Part shown: positions 1-8,859 of the stretch, one piece after another | How the letters are laid out: each line of letters opens with the position of its first letter | Numbering within the stretch: the first letter of the stretch is position 1 | Assembly: GCF_051133435.1 (NCBI RefSeq) | Contig: NZ_JBPGNY010000003.1 | Location: 124,001 to 188,000, forward strand | Direction: 5' to 3' | DNA from: JAAYAO01 sp051133435 | GTDB lineage: Bacteria; Actinomycetota; Actinomycetes; Propionibacteriales; Propionibacteriaceae | DNA: 64,000 bases | Program-made: the position numbers and the translations under genes | The notes under the pieces: model-generated | Told to the model about the DNA's origin: nothing | Database searches by the model: none | What the model saw: the letters and a program-made list of their open reading frames with translations, nothing else

Positions 1-142
1 CAAGCTCGGCCGTCCCCCACATTGTCAGGTAGGTCGAGACACCGCTGAACAGCACGAGCAGCCAGCCGGTCGCCGTGAGCACGGGGGAGGCGGCCCACAT
101 GCCGGCCCAGAAGGTGCGTTCGCGACGCCAGGAGGAGTGCAT
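1..142 (-). CDS. N-terminal part of a membrane protein, cut by the window edge
   Basis: An open reading frame starts with ATG at 142 and runs leftward off the window without a stop. The 47 visible residues begin MHSSWRRERTFW, a basic stretch, followed by a hydrophobic segment (about residues 21-40, SPVLTATGWLLVLFSG) that looks like a first transmembrane helix. No family can be named from so little sequence. It is divergent from the regulator at 198, with only 55 bp between them, so the two may share a control region. Confidence 0.5.
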   Translation of the reverse strand, partial: MHSSWRRERTFWAGMWAASPVLTATGWLLVLFSGVSTYLTMWGTAEL

Positions 143-185
143 GCGCAGAACGCTAGGAAGGCACCTACTTCGACTACCAGTGGCA

Positions 186-191
186 TAGTCT
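186..191 (+). promoter_or_regulatory. -10 box for a probable leaderless transcript
   Basis: TAGTCT ends 6 nt before the ATG at 198 and no purine-rich ribosome site is present in the gap. A start site about 7 nt after the -10 would place the mRNA 5' end at or next to the start codon. The same layout recurs at several other genes in this window. Confidence 0.45.
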
Positions 192-197
192 GAGTAG

Positions 198-827
198 ATG
201 AAGAACGAGCTGCACGTCGACGACCCCGCCCTGGCCAAGGCTCTGACCGCTCAGGTGGGCTCGGACTTCCTGTCGCCGTACTTCGACCAGGCGCGCAGCG
301 TGCGAGAGGCCTGTGACTACCTCGACCAGCCGATGGGCAAGGTGCATTACTGGACCCGCCGGTGGCACGACCTCGGGGCCTTGGAGATCGTCGAACGTGT
401 GCCGCGCAAGGGCCGCGCGATCGCCCGATACCGTTGTGTGGCCCGCGAGTTCGTGATCACCCACGAGCTGCTGCCTGAGACCTTGCTCGCGCAGCAGTTG
501 CAGCGCACCAACCAGCGGCTGCTCGACGGCCTGTTGACGTCGGTGCCGCAGATGGCCTACGAGGGCCGCCTCACGATCCACCAGCCGCCGGGGCAACGCA
601 GCGTGACGCACGACCGGACCACACTCGACGGCAGCAATGAGAGCAGCTCGCTCAGCTCATCCTTCCAACTGCTGCTGACCGAGCAGGAGGCTCGGCAACT
701 GCGCGCCGAGCTGAACGCCGTCCGAGACCGCTGGCTGGAGCGGGCCGGTGGCCGGGACCGCCGGCTGCGGCACCAGGGGTACACCCTCTCGCTCACCGTG
801 CTGGCGACCACACCGCTCGATCGCTGA
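198..827 (+). CDS. ArsR-like winged-helix DNA-binding protein
   Basis: A 209-residue soluble protein. Residues about 20-75 (LSPYFDQARSVREACDYLDQ, then VHYWTRRWHDLGALEIVE) resemble a winged-helix domain with a recognition helix and a wing rich in Arg/Lys (VPRKGRAIARYRC). A Ser-rich linker lies near residues 145-155, and the C-terminal part is helical and charged (EQEARQLRAELNAVRDRWLERAG). This pattern is typical of ArsR/HTH_20-type regulators of actinobacteria that act with a neighbouring membrane or transport gene. The divergent gene at 142 is therefore a likely target. The start is supported by a -10 box 6 nt upstream. The ligand is unknown. Confidence 0.65.
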   Translation: MKNELHVDDPALAKALTAQVGSDFLSPYFDQARSVREACDYLDQPMGKVHYWTRRWHDLGALEIVERVPRKGRAIARYRCVAREFVITHELLPETLLAQQLQRTNQRLLDGLLTSVPQMAYEGRLTIHQPPGQRSVTHDRTTLDGSNESSSLSSSFQLLLTEQEARQLRAELNAVRDRWLERAGGRDRRLRHQGYTLSLTVLATTPLDR

Positions 828-1022
828 CGGCGGAGCCGGCAGTCCCGGTGCGTGCCCAGGAACTGCCACGCCTTGTCCCAGTCCCACGCGGCGCCGCCGA
901 CATCCCACATCGTGCGTACCCCTCCTGCTGCAACCAGCCTGTTTGTTGCCCAGCATCGCCGTATGCAGCTTCGCGACGCGAAAACGGGCCAGTTCCAGCA
1001 GCCGGGCGCGCAGAGGTAAGTC

Positions 1023-1047
1023 CGGGGCTGCTCGAAGTCGAGCCCCG
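1023..1047. terminator. Hairpin between convergent genes
   Basis: A 7-bp perfect stem (CGGGGCT with AGCCCCG) around an 11-nt loop lies between two genes that end towards each other (827 and 1072). There is no clear T-run, so termination is inferred from position only. Confidence 0.35.
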
Positions 1048-1071
1048 CAAGCCGCGGAGACCGGACGGTCC

Positions 1072-2355
1072 CTATTCCCGGGTTTCCTCGGAGTCGCTCT
1101 CCACACCAACCACAGTGCGCAGGCGTCGTAGGCGCAGCAGACCGATCACCAGGCCGGTGACCACCCCGCTGATGCCCAGCACGCCCAGCGACATGATCAG
1201 CAGTTCCAGTAGCCGGGGGCCGACCCCGACCAGGTGTTCGGTGCCCAGGTCACCACCGCTGACCGCGGCCAGGGCGACGAACACCAGAGCAGCGAGCAAC
1301 CCGGCCAGGCCGCCGATCAGGGCGGTCTCGTCGAATCGTGCCCGGGGGCGTTGCCGGACGGTCCAGGTCGCGGCCACCACACCACCGAGGGCCCCGCCCA
1401 GTAGCCACCACAGCGGGTGAACCGAGTTGACCCCTTCGGACGGCAGGGCGCCCAGCACCGGAATCGCCGGCAACAGACCCAGGTCGGTCACCGCCGGGGA
1501 GACGACCGATTCGACGCCGAAGGTGAACCCGGCGCCGAGCATCCAGGAGCCGGTCCACAGCACCGCGTTGGGCAGGAAGAGTGCCTGGAGGACCCACAAC
1601 AGGACGGTGCCGGCGGTGTTGGCCTCCAGGGATTGCGCCAGCTCATCGACCCGTTGCCAGTGCATGATCACCGCCGCGACCAGAATCGCCAGGCTCAACA
1701 GCAACAGGGTCGCGACCGAGGCCATCGTGCCGTGCACCACTGCCGGCCAGGGACGCGGCAGTCGCGACAGCCAGCGGTAACGGGCCCCGCGGGCAGCGCC
1801 CAACCAACCGAAGATGGCGGCCAGTACCGCAGCCCCCAGGAAGGCCCGGGCGGCCTGTTCCCCACCGCCGACCCACACCGCAGCCACGGCGGGCCCGATC
1901 ACGTAGCCGAGAACCACCCACCCGGTCGCCCGCCGGGCGGCCCGGGCCCGATCGCGTTCGGTGGGGTCATTGCTGCCGGCCAGCTCCTGGCGGGCGGCGA
2001 AGGTCGCGACCGCGTGCACCATCACCGAGAAGAGCAGGGTGAGCCCCAGCGGAATCACCGTCCACTTCATCGGCCCGGCCTCGAACCCGCCGCCGTGGCC
2101 GGCCACCCAGGCTCCGGTGGCGATTTGGAGGGCATCGGTGAGGCTGCCCACCCGCGCGGTGAGCCAGGCGGCAACCACCAGTCCGGCAACCAGAATCCAG
2201 CCTCCGGCGGCGGCCACCAGACCGCCGAAGAAGCCGGCGAGAGTCGGCGGCATCACCCGATCGCTGATGGGTTCGTCGGGGCTGTCGTCATGGTCGGCGG
2301 TGGTGACCGCCAACGTGATCTGGGGGCCGCGACGGCGGCTGGAGCCGGTACTCAT
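1072..2355 (-). CDS. Polytopic membrane protein of unknown function
   Basis: A 427-residue protein with about ten hydrophobic segments, beginning near residue 37 (LAGFFGGLVAAAGGWILVAG). A short basic N-terminus (SSRRRG) and an acidic stretch (ADHDDSPDEP) precede them. A glycine/proline-rich loop containing PAVTDLGLLPAIPVLG lies before the last helices. I chose the ATG at 2355 because longer readings would run over the divergent gene and lose the Ala/Leu-rich composition. I do not recognise the family. The position, divergent from a Pro-rich membrane protein, suggests a role in the envelope, but this is inference. Confidence 0.6.
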   Translation of the reverse strand: MSTGSSRRRGPQITLAVTTADHDDSPDEPISDRVMPPTLAGFFGGLVAAAGGWILVAGLVVAAWLTARVGSLTDALQIATGAWVAGHGGGFEAGPMKWTVIPLGLTLLFSVMVHAVATFAARQELAGSNDPTERDRARAARRATGWVVLGYVIGPAVAAVWVGGGEQAARAFLGAAVLAAIFGWLGAARGARYRWLSRLPRPWPAVVHGTMASVATLLLLSLAILVAAVIMHWQRVDELAQSLEANTAGTVLLWVLQALFLPNAVLWTGSWMLGAGFTFGVESVVSPAVTDLGLLPAIPVLGALPSEGVNSVHPLWWLLGGALGGVVAATWTVRQRPRARFDETALIGGLAGLLAALVFVALAAVSGGDLGTEHLVGVGPRLLELLIMSLGVLGISGVVTGLVIGLLRLRRLRTVVGVESDSEETRE

Positions 2356-2560
2356 GTCGGCTCCATGCTCACCCCTGCCGGCACCCTGACTCGCAATGAC
2401 ACGCCTGATGCCGGTAAACTTCCGTGCGCTAGAGATCCAAGAGAGGTCTGGGCGGGCATTACCTTTGCCCTCTGTCGTCACACCAGGCACACTGGGGAAC
2501 AACTCAGGCTGCTCGGGAGTTGTCCCTTGGTCGACTTCCACGCCGTCGAGAGGAGAAGCA

Positions 2561-4771
2561 GTGGTCGAAGGCAGCGAGACACCGCGCCCCCGGCGGGCGT
2601 TCTCGACCGACGACTCCTCCGGCAACGACCGTGAAGAGGTGCGAGGTCGCCGCGGCGTCTGGCCCGAGGCCGACCAGGACGAGGAGCCCGCACCGGTATC
2701 CCGGCGCGCGTGGACCGAACCCGAGCCCACTGCAGAACCTTCGATCCAACAGGTCTCTGCCCCGGCCCGCCGGGTGATGATCACCCCGGCTCAGACCGCC
2801 GACGATTCCGCCGAGCCCGACGACAGCACCCGGCTGCAACCCGACCGCTGGGACGATGCCGATGATGCGGCGCCCGTGGGCCGTCGCGGCCACTACGCCG
2901 TCCCGCCCACCGCGGCTGTGACCGGCCCCGAGGCCGGCGGCTCCCCGGCCGATGGGGCCCCGTCCGATCAGACGGTGCTGCGCGGTGGCGACCAGTCGGC
3001 GCAGGAGATCCCCGACGACCAGACCGTGCTGCGTTCGGCGCCCGCCCAGCAGCCGCGTGGTGGGCAGCCTCCGGCCGAGCAGGCACGCGCTCAGGAACCG
3101 CAGCATGTCGGGCCCACCGCACAGGGCCCCACAGCACAGAGCTCCCCAGCACAGAGCCCCGCGACCCCGGCCCGGCCCGGCACGCCCGCCTCGGCCGCCG
3201 GCCCCGCATCGGCTCCCACCCCCGCAGCCGCACCCGACGACGCGACCGTGATGCGGCCACCGCCGATGCCGACCCTGCAGCCGCCGACCTACGCCAATCA
3301 GCCCGCCCCGGCACCGCAGGAACCCGCCCCCGAGTCCGTGGGCCCGGTGCCGGCCGCGAAGATCGCCGGCCCGCCGCGTCCCCCGTCGATGCTGAAGAAC
3401 AAGGGCAAGCGCGGCACCCCGACCCGGGCCAAGGAAGGGCACCTGGTCGAATGGGATGCCCCGACCGATTCGAGCCTCGACAAGCGCACCCGATTCTCGC
3501 TGTCCCTGGCCGGTGTCGCCGCGCTGGTGATCATCGCGGTGGCCATCGGCTATGCGGTGATCAGCGGACGGGATCCTGGCGTGGCGACCGAACCGCCGCA
3601 GGGTTCGGAAACACCCGGGGTCACCCGTCCGCCCGAGCCCTTCCCGTCCGAGCGGATGATGCTCACCGACACCGCTGCCAAGCAGATCAGCGATCAGCCC
3701 TGGAAGGTCTCGCTCACCCAGGACGGGTTGACCGACGAGTCCCCGCGGCCGACCTGTGTTCGGCTTTCGGTGGACGGTGCCCCGGTGCCCCGAGCGACGA
3801 TGTTGCGCACCCTGACCACCGGTGACGACGGCGCCACCGCACTGCATGTGGTCGACACCTATGGCTCTGCCGAAGAGGCCGCCCAGGTGTTCGCCAGCCG
3901 GGCCACCCAGTTGGGTGCCTGCGACAAGGAACCCACCCTGATCACCGGTGGCTACACGGTCAGCGACGTCGGCAACGAGGCCACCGGCATCACCACCGAG
4001 GTGCAGGACGACAAGGGCATTCGGCACACGATTCTGATCACCCGCACCGGTACTGCGGTCAACATCATCGACATCGCCCAGCCCAAGCAGCCGGTGTCGA
4101 TGTCCGGAGTGGTCAAGGCGATGGCCGGAGTGGTCGACGCCCAGTGCAATGCCGCGGTCGGGCTGTGCAGCCTCACCCCGAAGATCGCGCAGGCTCCCCC
4201 GCCGGCGGACGGCGGTGACCCCGGCTTCCTGAGCACCGCGGACATCCCCCGGATCACCTCCGGTGCGGGATCCTGGTCGGCGAACCCGGCCACCACCGAG
4301 GTGAACGTGATTGGCTCGCAGTGTGAGGGCGTGTCGTCGTGGAGCGCGGTGAAGAACGCCGACGACTCCCGGCAGACCACCTTCCTGCTGATGGACGACC
4401 CGGCCAGTCCGACCGCCTTCGGGATGGACGAGGTGCTGTTGTCGATGAACAGCCAGGGTGCGGCCAAGACTTTCGTCGCCGACTTCAAGAAGTCGATGGA
4501 CAAGTGCAGCGACCGAATGCTCACCGCCAAGGTGTCCAAGGCCGAACCGATCACCGGTCACGGTGCCGGTGGCGCCGAGGTCTCGGGCTATGCCTACAAC
4601 GTCACCCAGAAGTCCGGTAAGAACGATGTGAAGTACCGGGTCGGCATCGTGGCCTCCAACAGCACCGTCGCTTACCTGGTGCTGCCGATCGAAGGCGAGT
4701 TCGACTTCTCCGACGCCCAGTGGAAGCAGGTCGTCTCCCGCGCCGGCGAGCGCGCCTCCCAGGTGCGCTGA
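2561..4771 (+). CDS. Large single-pass membrane protein with Pro/Ala-rich cytoplasmic region
   Basis: The GTG at 2561 is preceded by AGGAGA and gives 736 residues. The first 300 are acidic, then Pro/Ala/Gln-rich and probably disordered, and carry repeated short motifs SDQTVLR, DDQTVLR and DDATVMR. One transmembrane helix follows at about residues 311-335 (LAGVAALVIIAVAIGYAV). The remaining 400 residues should be extracytoplasmic, with two similar halves that each contain paired Cys residues (for example CVRLS/CDKEP and SQCEG/MDKCSD), suggesting a duplicated disulfide-bearing domain. The topology (N-in) resembles actinobacterial envelope proteins that are phosphorylated on the cytoplasmic side. 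No enzyme motif was found and the function is unknown. Confidence 0.65.
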   Translation: MVEGSETPRPRRAFSTDDSSGNDREEVRGRRGVWPEADQDEEPAPVSRRAWTEPEPTAEPSIQQVSAPARRVMITPAQTADDSAEPDDSTRLQPDRWDDADDAAPVGRRGHYAVPPTAAVTGPEAGGSPADGAPSDQTVLRGGDQSAQEIPDDQTVLRSAPAQQPRGGQPPAEQARAQEPQHVGPTAQGPTAQSSPAQSPATPARPGTPASAAGPASAPTPAAAPDDATVMRPPPMPTLQPPTYANQPAPAPQEPAPESVGPVPAAKIAGPPRPPSMLKNKGKRGTPTRAKEGHLVEWDAPTDSSLDKRTRFSLSLAGVAALVIIAVAIGYAVISGRDPGVATEPPQGSETPGVTRPPEPFPSERMMLTDTAAKQISDQPWKVSLTQDGLTDESPRPTCVRLSVDGAPVPRATMLRTLTTGDDGATALHVVDTYGSAEEAAQVFASRATQLGACDKEPTLITGGYTVSDVGNEATGITTEVQDDKGIRHTILITRTGTAVNIIDIAQPKQPVSMSGVVKAMAGVVDAQCNAAVGLCSLTPKIAQAPPPADGGDPGFLSTADIPRITSGAGSWSANPATTEVNVIGSQCEGVSSWSAVKNADDSRQTTFLLMDDPASPTAFGMDEVLLSMNSQGAAKTFVADFKKSMDKCSDRMLTAKVSKAEPITGHGAGGAEVSGYAYNVTQKSGKNDVKYRVGIVASNSTVAYLVLPIEGEFDFSDAQWKQVVSRAGERASQVR

Positions 4772-4816
4772 GGCGACCGCACCTCCCCCAGACCTTTGGG
4801 CCCGACACCGGGACAC

Positions 4817-4900
4817 CCGGTACCAAAACCCCCAACTCACCCACCCGATTCGACCCCGAACCACCGAATTGCCGGGCTGAGTTGGCGATTTTGGTACCGG
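4817..4900. repeat. Imperfect 22-bp inverted repeat, 40-bp spacer
   Basis: The left arm 4817-4838 (CCGGTACCAAAACCCCCAAC...) is the near-exact reverse complement of 4879-4900, with mismatches only in the middle of the arm. The whole 84-bp block sits in the gap between a membrane-protein gene and sucD. It is too long for an ordinary terminator and looks like a REP-type or miniature palindromic element. Confidence 0.6.
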
Positions 4901-4958
4901 CACAGCAGTGGAGTGCCCCCGAATGGGCGAGTGCTCGCACATGGAGCCGAACATGAAA

Positions 4959-4992
4959 GTGCCCCCGCCCGGTTCATCCGGGGCGGGGGCAC
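4959..4992. terminator. Strong GC hairpin downstream of sucD
   Basis: A perfect 12-bp stem (GTGCCCCCGCCC with its complement) around a 10-nt loop, 12 bp past the sucD stop codon and facing the converging upstream gene. It probably ends transcription from both sides. There is no long T-run. Confidence 0.65.
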
Positions 4993-5004
4993 CTGTGGCT
5001 GAAA

Positions 5005-5898
5005 TCAGCCGGCGAGGCCCTGCATGATCTCGCGCATCAGCTGCGCGGTCTCCGACGGGGTCTTGCCAACCTTCACACCGACGGCCTCCAGCGCCTCCTT
5101 CTTGGCGGCGGCGGTGCCGGCCGAGCCGGTCACGATGGCTCCGGCGTGGCCCATGGTCTTGCCCTCGGGCGCCATGAAGCCGGCCACGTAGCCGACCACC
5201 GGCTTGGTGACGTTGGCCTTGATGAACTCCGCGGCCCGCTCCTCGGCGTCGCCACCGATCTCACCGATCATCACGATCGCATCGGTCTCCGGGTCGGCCT
5301 CGAAGGCCTGCAGAGCATCGATGTGGGTGGTGCCGATAACCGGGTCGCCACCGATACCGATCGCGGTGGAGAAGCCGAACTCACGCAGCTCGTACATCAT
5401 CTGGTAGGTCAGGGTGCCCGACTTCGACACCAGGCCGATCCGTCCCGGGCCGGCGATGTCGGCCGGGATGATGCCGGCGTTCGACTTGCCCGGGCTGATG
5501 ATGCCGGGGCAGTTCGGGCCGATCAGGCGGGTGGTGCCCGAGGCCTGGGCGTGGGCGAAGAACTCCGCGGTGTCCTTCACCGCGACACCCTCGGTGATCA
5601 CCACTGCCAGCGGGATCTTGGCGTCGATCGCCTCGAAGACGGCGTCGCGGGTGAACTTGGCCGGCACGAAGATGACCGACACGTTGGCGCCGGTTTCCTT
5701 CATCGCCTCGGCGACCGAACCGAAGACCGGAACCTTCACGCCGTCGTTGAACTCGACGACCTCGCCGGCCTTGCGGGGGTTCACGCCGCCCACGACATTG
5801 CTGCCGGAGGTGAGCATGCGCTGGGTGTGCTTCATGCCCTCCGAGCCGGTCATGCCCTGGACGATGATCTTGGAGTCGTTGTCAAGAAAAATAGCCAT
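5005..5898 (-). CDS. sucD: Succinyl-CoA ligase, alpha subunit
   Basis: Binds CoA and carries the phospho-histidine in the reversible succinyl-CoA + ADP/GDP + phosphate reaction of the TCA cycle. The 297-residue length is normal. The N-terminal CoA-binding Rossmann part begins AIFLDNDSKIIVQGMTGSEG, GPNCPGIISPG lies near residue 125, and the C-terminal ligase part contains GHAGAIVTGSAGTA, whose His is the phosphorylation site. It lies 15 bp behind sucC and ends at a strong hairpin, so the two form one operon. Confidence 0.95.
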   Translation of the reverse strand: MAIFLDNDSKIIVQGMTGSEGMKHTQRMLTSGSNVVGGVNPRKAGEVVEFNDGVKVPVFGSVAEAMKETGANVSVIFVPAKFTRDAVFEAIDAKIPLAVVITEGVAVKDTAEFFAHAQASGTTRLIGPNCPGIISPGKSNAGIIPADIAGPGRIGLVSKSGTLTYQMMYELREFGFSTAIGIGGDPVIGTTHIDALQAFEADPETDAIVMIGEIGGDAEERAAEFIKANVTKPVVGYVAGFMAPEGKTMGHAGAIVTGSAGTAAAKKEALEAVGVKVGKTPSETAQLMREIMQGLAG

Positions 5899-5913
5899 GG
5901 CTCTTCGTCTTCC

Positions 5914-7089
5914 TTACTTCGCGTTCGCGGCCAGCTCGGCAGCCTTGCGGGCCGCGCCGTCCATGGTCTCTTCGATGCTGATCAGCGGGTGGTTGAACTC
6001 GGCCAGAATGCGACGGCCCTCGTCGACGTTGTTGCCGTCGATCCGCACCACGATCGGCTTGCTCGCCTCGTCGCCGAGCATCTTCATCGCGGTGACGATG
6101 CCGTTGGCGACCGCATCACAGGAAGTAATGCCACCGAAGACGTTCACGAACACCGACTTCACCCCGGCATCGCCGATGATCACGCCGAGACCGTTCGACA
6201 TCACCTCGGCGCTCGCGCCGCCACCGATGTCGAGGAAGTTGGCCGGGCCGGCACCGCCGCCGATGTCCTCACCGGCGTAGGCGACGACGTCCAGGGTGCT
6301 CATCACCAGGCCGGCACCGTTACCGATGATGCCGACGTTGCCGTCCAGCTTCACGTAGTTGAGGTCGAGCTCCTGGGCCATGATCTCCAGCGGATCGGTG
6401 GCCGAAAGGTCTTCCAGGGCCTCGTGGCCGGCCTGACGGAAGCGGGCGTTGTCGTCCAGCGAAACCTTGCCGTCGAGGGCGACGATCTTGCCGTCACCGG
6501 TCTTCACCAGCGGGTTCACCTCGACCAGGGTGGCGTCCTCGGCGGTGTAGACCTCACCGAGCTTCACCAGCACGTCGGCGATGGCCTCACGGTCGGCCTC
6601 GTCGAAACCGGCGGCGGCGACGATCTCATCGGCCTTGGCCCGGTCCAGACCCACCAGCGGGTCGACCTCGATGCGGGCCAGCGCGTCGGGACGCTCCTCG
6701 GCGAGCTGCTCGATCTCCATGCCGCCTTCCTTGCTGCACATCGCAAGGTAGGTGCGGTTGGCGCGGTCCAGCAGCAGCGAGAAGTAGTACTCCTCCTTGA
6801 TGTCGGCGCCCTCGGCGATCATCACGGTGTGCACGGTGTGCCCCTTGATGTCCATCCCGAGGATTTCCTGGGCGCGCTCGGCGGCTTCGTCCGGGCTCTT
6901 GGCCAGCTTCACGCCCCCGGCCTTACCCCGGCCACCGGTCTTCACCTGGGCCTTGACAACAACTACCGGCGATCCGATCTGTTCGGCGGCGGCTTTGGCC
7001 TCCGCGGGCGTGGTGGCGGTGATGCCTTTAAGCACCGGCACGCCATGCGCCTCGAACATGTCGCGCGCCTGGTATTCAAAGAGGTCCAC
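5914..7089 (-). CDS. sucC: Succinyl-CoA ligase, beta subunit
   Basis: An ATP-grasp subunit that binds succinate and nucleotide and works with SucD. The GTG at 7089, with GGAG 8 nt upstream, gives 391 residues starting (M)DLFEYQARDMFEAHG, the normal N-terminus. Reading further upstream adds residues unlike the family. Typical features are VVVVKAQVKTGGRGKAGGVK (ATP-grasp lysines), EVNPLVKTGDG (metal ligands) and NIFGGI-like FVNVFGGITSCDAVANG near residue 320. A candidate -10 (TGTAAT, minus strand, 7146-7141) lies about 45 nt upstream of the start. Confidence 0.95.
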   Translation of the reverse strand: MDLFEYQARDMFEAHGVPVLKGITATTPAEAKAAAEQIGSPVVVVKAQVKTGGRGKAGGVKLAKSPDEAAERAQEILGMDIKGHTVHTVMIAEGADIKEEYYFSLLLDRANRTYLAMCSKEGGMEIEQLAEERPDALARIEVDPLVGLDRAKADEIVAAAGFDEADREAIADVLVKLGEVYTAEDATLVEVNPLVKTGDGKIVALDGKVSLDDNARFRQAGHEALEDLSATDPLEIMAQELDLNYVKLDGNVGIIGNGAGLVMSTLDVVAYAGEDIGGGAGPANFLDIGGGASAEVMSNGLGVIIGDAGVKSVFVNVFGGITSCDAVANGIVTAMKMLGDEASKPIVVRIDGNNVDEGRRILAEFNHPLISIEETMDGAARKAAELAANAK

Positions 7090-7655
7090 GACGGCTCCGT
7101 CCTGTTTCACTCGGGGCCTGGATGTGCCCCTGGGGTGTTCATTACAAAGGCAGGACGAGCCGCCCTGCCGTACCGGGGGAAGCCTAACCGGCTTACCGAA
7201 CCACAGCCACAAGTGGTCCACTCACGAGACGTGACTCCCCTCACATCGAAATCGGGCCCGATGGCCGCCCTGGGGAGATCTCCGCAGTGCCTGGTTCGGC
7301 CGACCCCGACCCCTCGTCCGAGCTCGATCAACACCGGCGATTCCCAGGTGAGCGGGACAGGACCGGACGCAACTATGTCTCCGCGCGCGCTTCGACTAGG
7401 GTTGGTCAGCGGAGACCCTCGGGTTCGGACCGCACGGGGAATCCCGGCGCGTGAATCCTCACCGGGGGCGTGCGATCGAGTGCGATCCCGCTCGGCCGGC
7501 TCGGGGCCAGAGGGTGGTGTGCGTTACATCACTCTAAGATTCCCTCAGACTCGATTTGCCTGACAGTTACCCTTCCGTTATCTTCGAAACGTCGCTGCTC
7601 GCCGCGTCCATTTCGCGCGGGTGTGCGTCGAACGTTGTCAACTAGGGAGTGTTGG
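7090..7655. other. 566-bp divergent control region, no gene seen
   Basis: Lies between sucC (leftward) and an M23 peptidase (rightward). It contains an 11-bp palindrome AGTGGTCCACT at 7212-7222, a possible repressor site on the sucC side, and a good promoter at 7556-7583 on the peptidase side. No reading frame here has family-like sequence. I looked for a cyclic-di-AMP riboswitch because these often precede cell-wall peptidases, but I could not build a convincing one. Confidence 0.5.
7556..7583 (+). promoter_or_regulatory. Sigma-70-type promoter of the M23 peptidase
   Basis: TTGCCT (7556-7561) and TTATCT (7578-7583) are separated by 16 bp. The predicted start near 7590 would leave a leader of about 65 nt before the ATG at 7656. 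Confidence 0.5.
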
Positions 7656-8765
7656 ATGCAATCACCATTCCGGCGCGCACGGGCCAAGCGGGCTGCAGGC
7701 GCCGAATTGGACGGGTTGAAGCCCACGGCCATGATCGACGAGACCGTCCGCGGCTACCTGTCGCACGGACTGCTCGGAGTCGCCATCGGTGCCTTGGGGC
7801 TGGCCGTCGCCGGCGGGGTTGCGCTCACCGGTAGCGCACAGGCCACCGAGGTGAGCACCCAGTCGACCAGCATGATGGCGGGCACCGCACAGCGGGCCGA
7901 GCCGCTCCCTCAGGCTCAGGACGTCGATCGCGAGACCCAGGCCGAACGTCAGGCCCAGGACGCACCGCACAACGCCGAGGACGGCGAGAGCTCCGACGGC
8001 ACTCTGGACCGTTACAACCGCGATGGCGGCACCAGCCGTACCAATGCGGTGCGGGCCGAGTTGCAGCGCGGGGTCTCCCAGCAGATCGCCAAGGAACGCA
8101 CCAGCTCCCTGGAGGACAAGGGCGAGCAGGTCTCGCAGACCTCCCGCACCGCGGTGCAGAAGTCGCGCTCGGAGCAGATCGCCGAGCAGCGCAAGGCCAT
8201 TCAGGCCGAGCAGCAGCGCTTGGAAGAAGAGAAGCGCCGCAAGGAAGAGGAAGCCCGCCGCAAGGCCGATGAGCGCAAGCAGGGCACCCTGACCAAGAGT
8301 TCGGCCCCGGTCGAGGGCTACTCCGCCCCGGTCTACTCCGGTGAGGCCACCGGCGCCGGTGGCGCCAAGCCGATCGCCCGCTACACCATCGCCGCGCGTT
8401 GGGGTCAGGTCGGTGCGTGGTCGCGGTACCACACCGGCATCGACCTGTCGGCCCCGATCGGCACCCCGGTGATGGCTGCCGCCGACGGCACCGTGAAGGC
8501 GCCCAACGGTGGCGGCTGGGCCGGTGTGCACGTGGTCATCCAGCACGGTGGCGACGCCACCCTGTACGCCCACCTGAACCAGGCCACCGTCCGCCCGGGC
8601 CAGACCGTCAAGGCCGGCCAGGTGATCGGCTTCGTCGGGATGACCGGCCGTACCTTCGGCCCGCACCTGCACTTCGAGTACTACCCGTCGGCCGGCGGCA
8701 CCAGCAACCCCTACTCCACCAGCGATCCGTACTCCTGGATGCTGACCAAGGGCGTTCGCCTCTGA
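7656..8765 (+). CDS. M23-family (LytM) peptidoglycan endopeptidase-like protein
   Basis: A 369-residue protein. It has a short cytoplasmic basic N-terminus and a membrane anchor near residues 33-60 (GLLGVAIGALGLAVAGGVAL). A charged coiled coil follows at about 165-210 (QRLEEEKRRKEEEARRK), and a C-terminal LytM domain ends the protein. Zinc ligands are present as HTGID and HLHFE, so the domain should be catalytic rather than a degenerate activator. The coiled coil followed by LytM resembles EnvC/RipA-type septal hydrolases. It is expected outside the membrane, cutting peptide cross-links during growth or division. AGGGAG lies about 10 nt before the ATG, and a hairpin terminator follows. Confidence 0.85.
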   Translation: MQSPFRRARAKRAAGAELDGLKPTAMIDETVRGYLSHGLLGVAIGALGLAVAGGVALTGSAQATEVSTQSTSMMAGTAQRAEPLPQAQDVDRETQAERQAQDAPHNAEDGESSDGTLDRYNRDGGTSRTNAVRAELQRGVSQQIAKERTSSLEDKGEQVSQTSRTAVQKSRSEQIAEQRKAIQAEQQRLEEEKRRKEEEARRKADERKQGTLTKSSAPVEGYSAPVYSGEATGAGGAKPIARYTIAARWGQVGAWSRYHTGIDLSAPIGTPVMAAADGTVKAPNGGGWAGVHVVIQHGGDATLYAHLNQATVRPGQTVKAGQVIGFVGMTGRTFGPHLHFEYYPSAGGTSNPYSTSDPYSWMLTKGVRL

Positions 8766-8783
8766 CCGCACCCCAAGACCGAC

Positions 8784-8820
8784 CGAAGCCCCCGGACGAG
8801 CACTGCTCCCGGGGGCTTCG
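8784..8820 (+). terminator. Hairpin after the M23 peptidase
   Basis: A 12-bp stem (CGAAGCCCCCGG with its complement) around a 13-nt loop, 19 bp after the stop codon. It is also near the end of the convergent pcrA and may serve both genes. Confidence 0.6.
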
Positions 8821-8859
8821 TCGTTGCCGGGCCCGGAAGGCTCGGTTCCGTCCCGAGCC

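Noticed and set aside
7380..7560. Possible cyclic-di-AMP (ydaO) riboswitch upstream of the M23 peptidase
   Set aside because: The GGGGAATCCC and GTGAATCC pieces resemble parts of the motif, but the order and later conserved blocks do not fit, and the best promoter lies downstream of them.
5146..7563. Very long rightward reading frame opposite sucC-sucD
   Set aside because: It is the antisense shadow of two clear coding genes; the sequence is rich in His, Gly and Arg as usual for such shadows.
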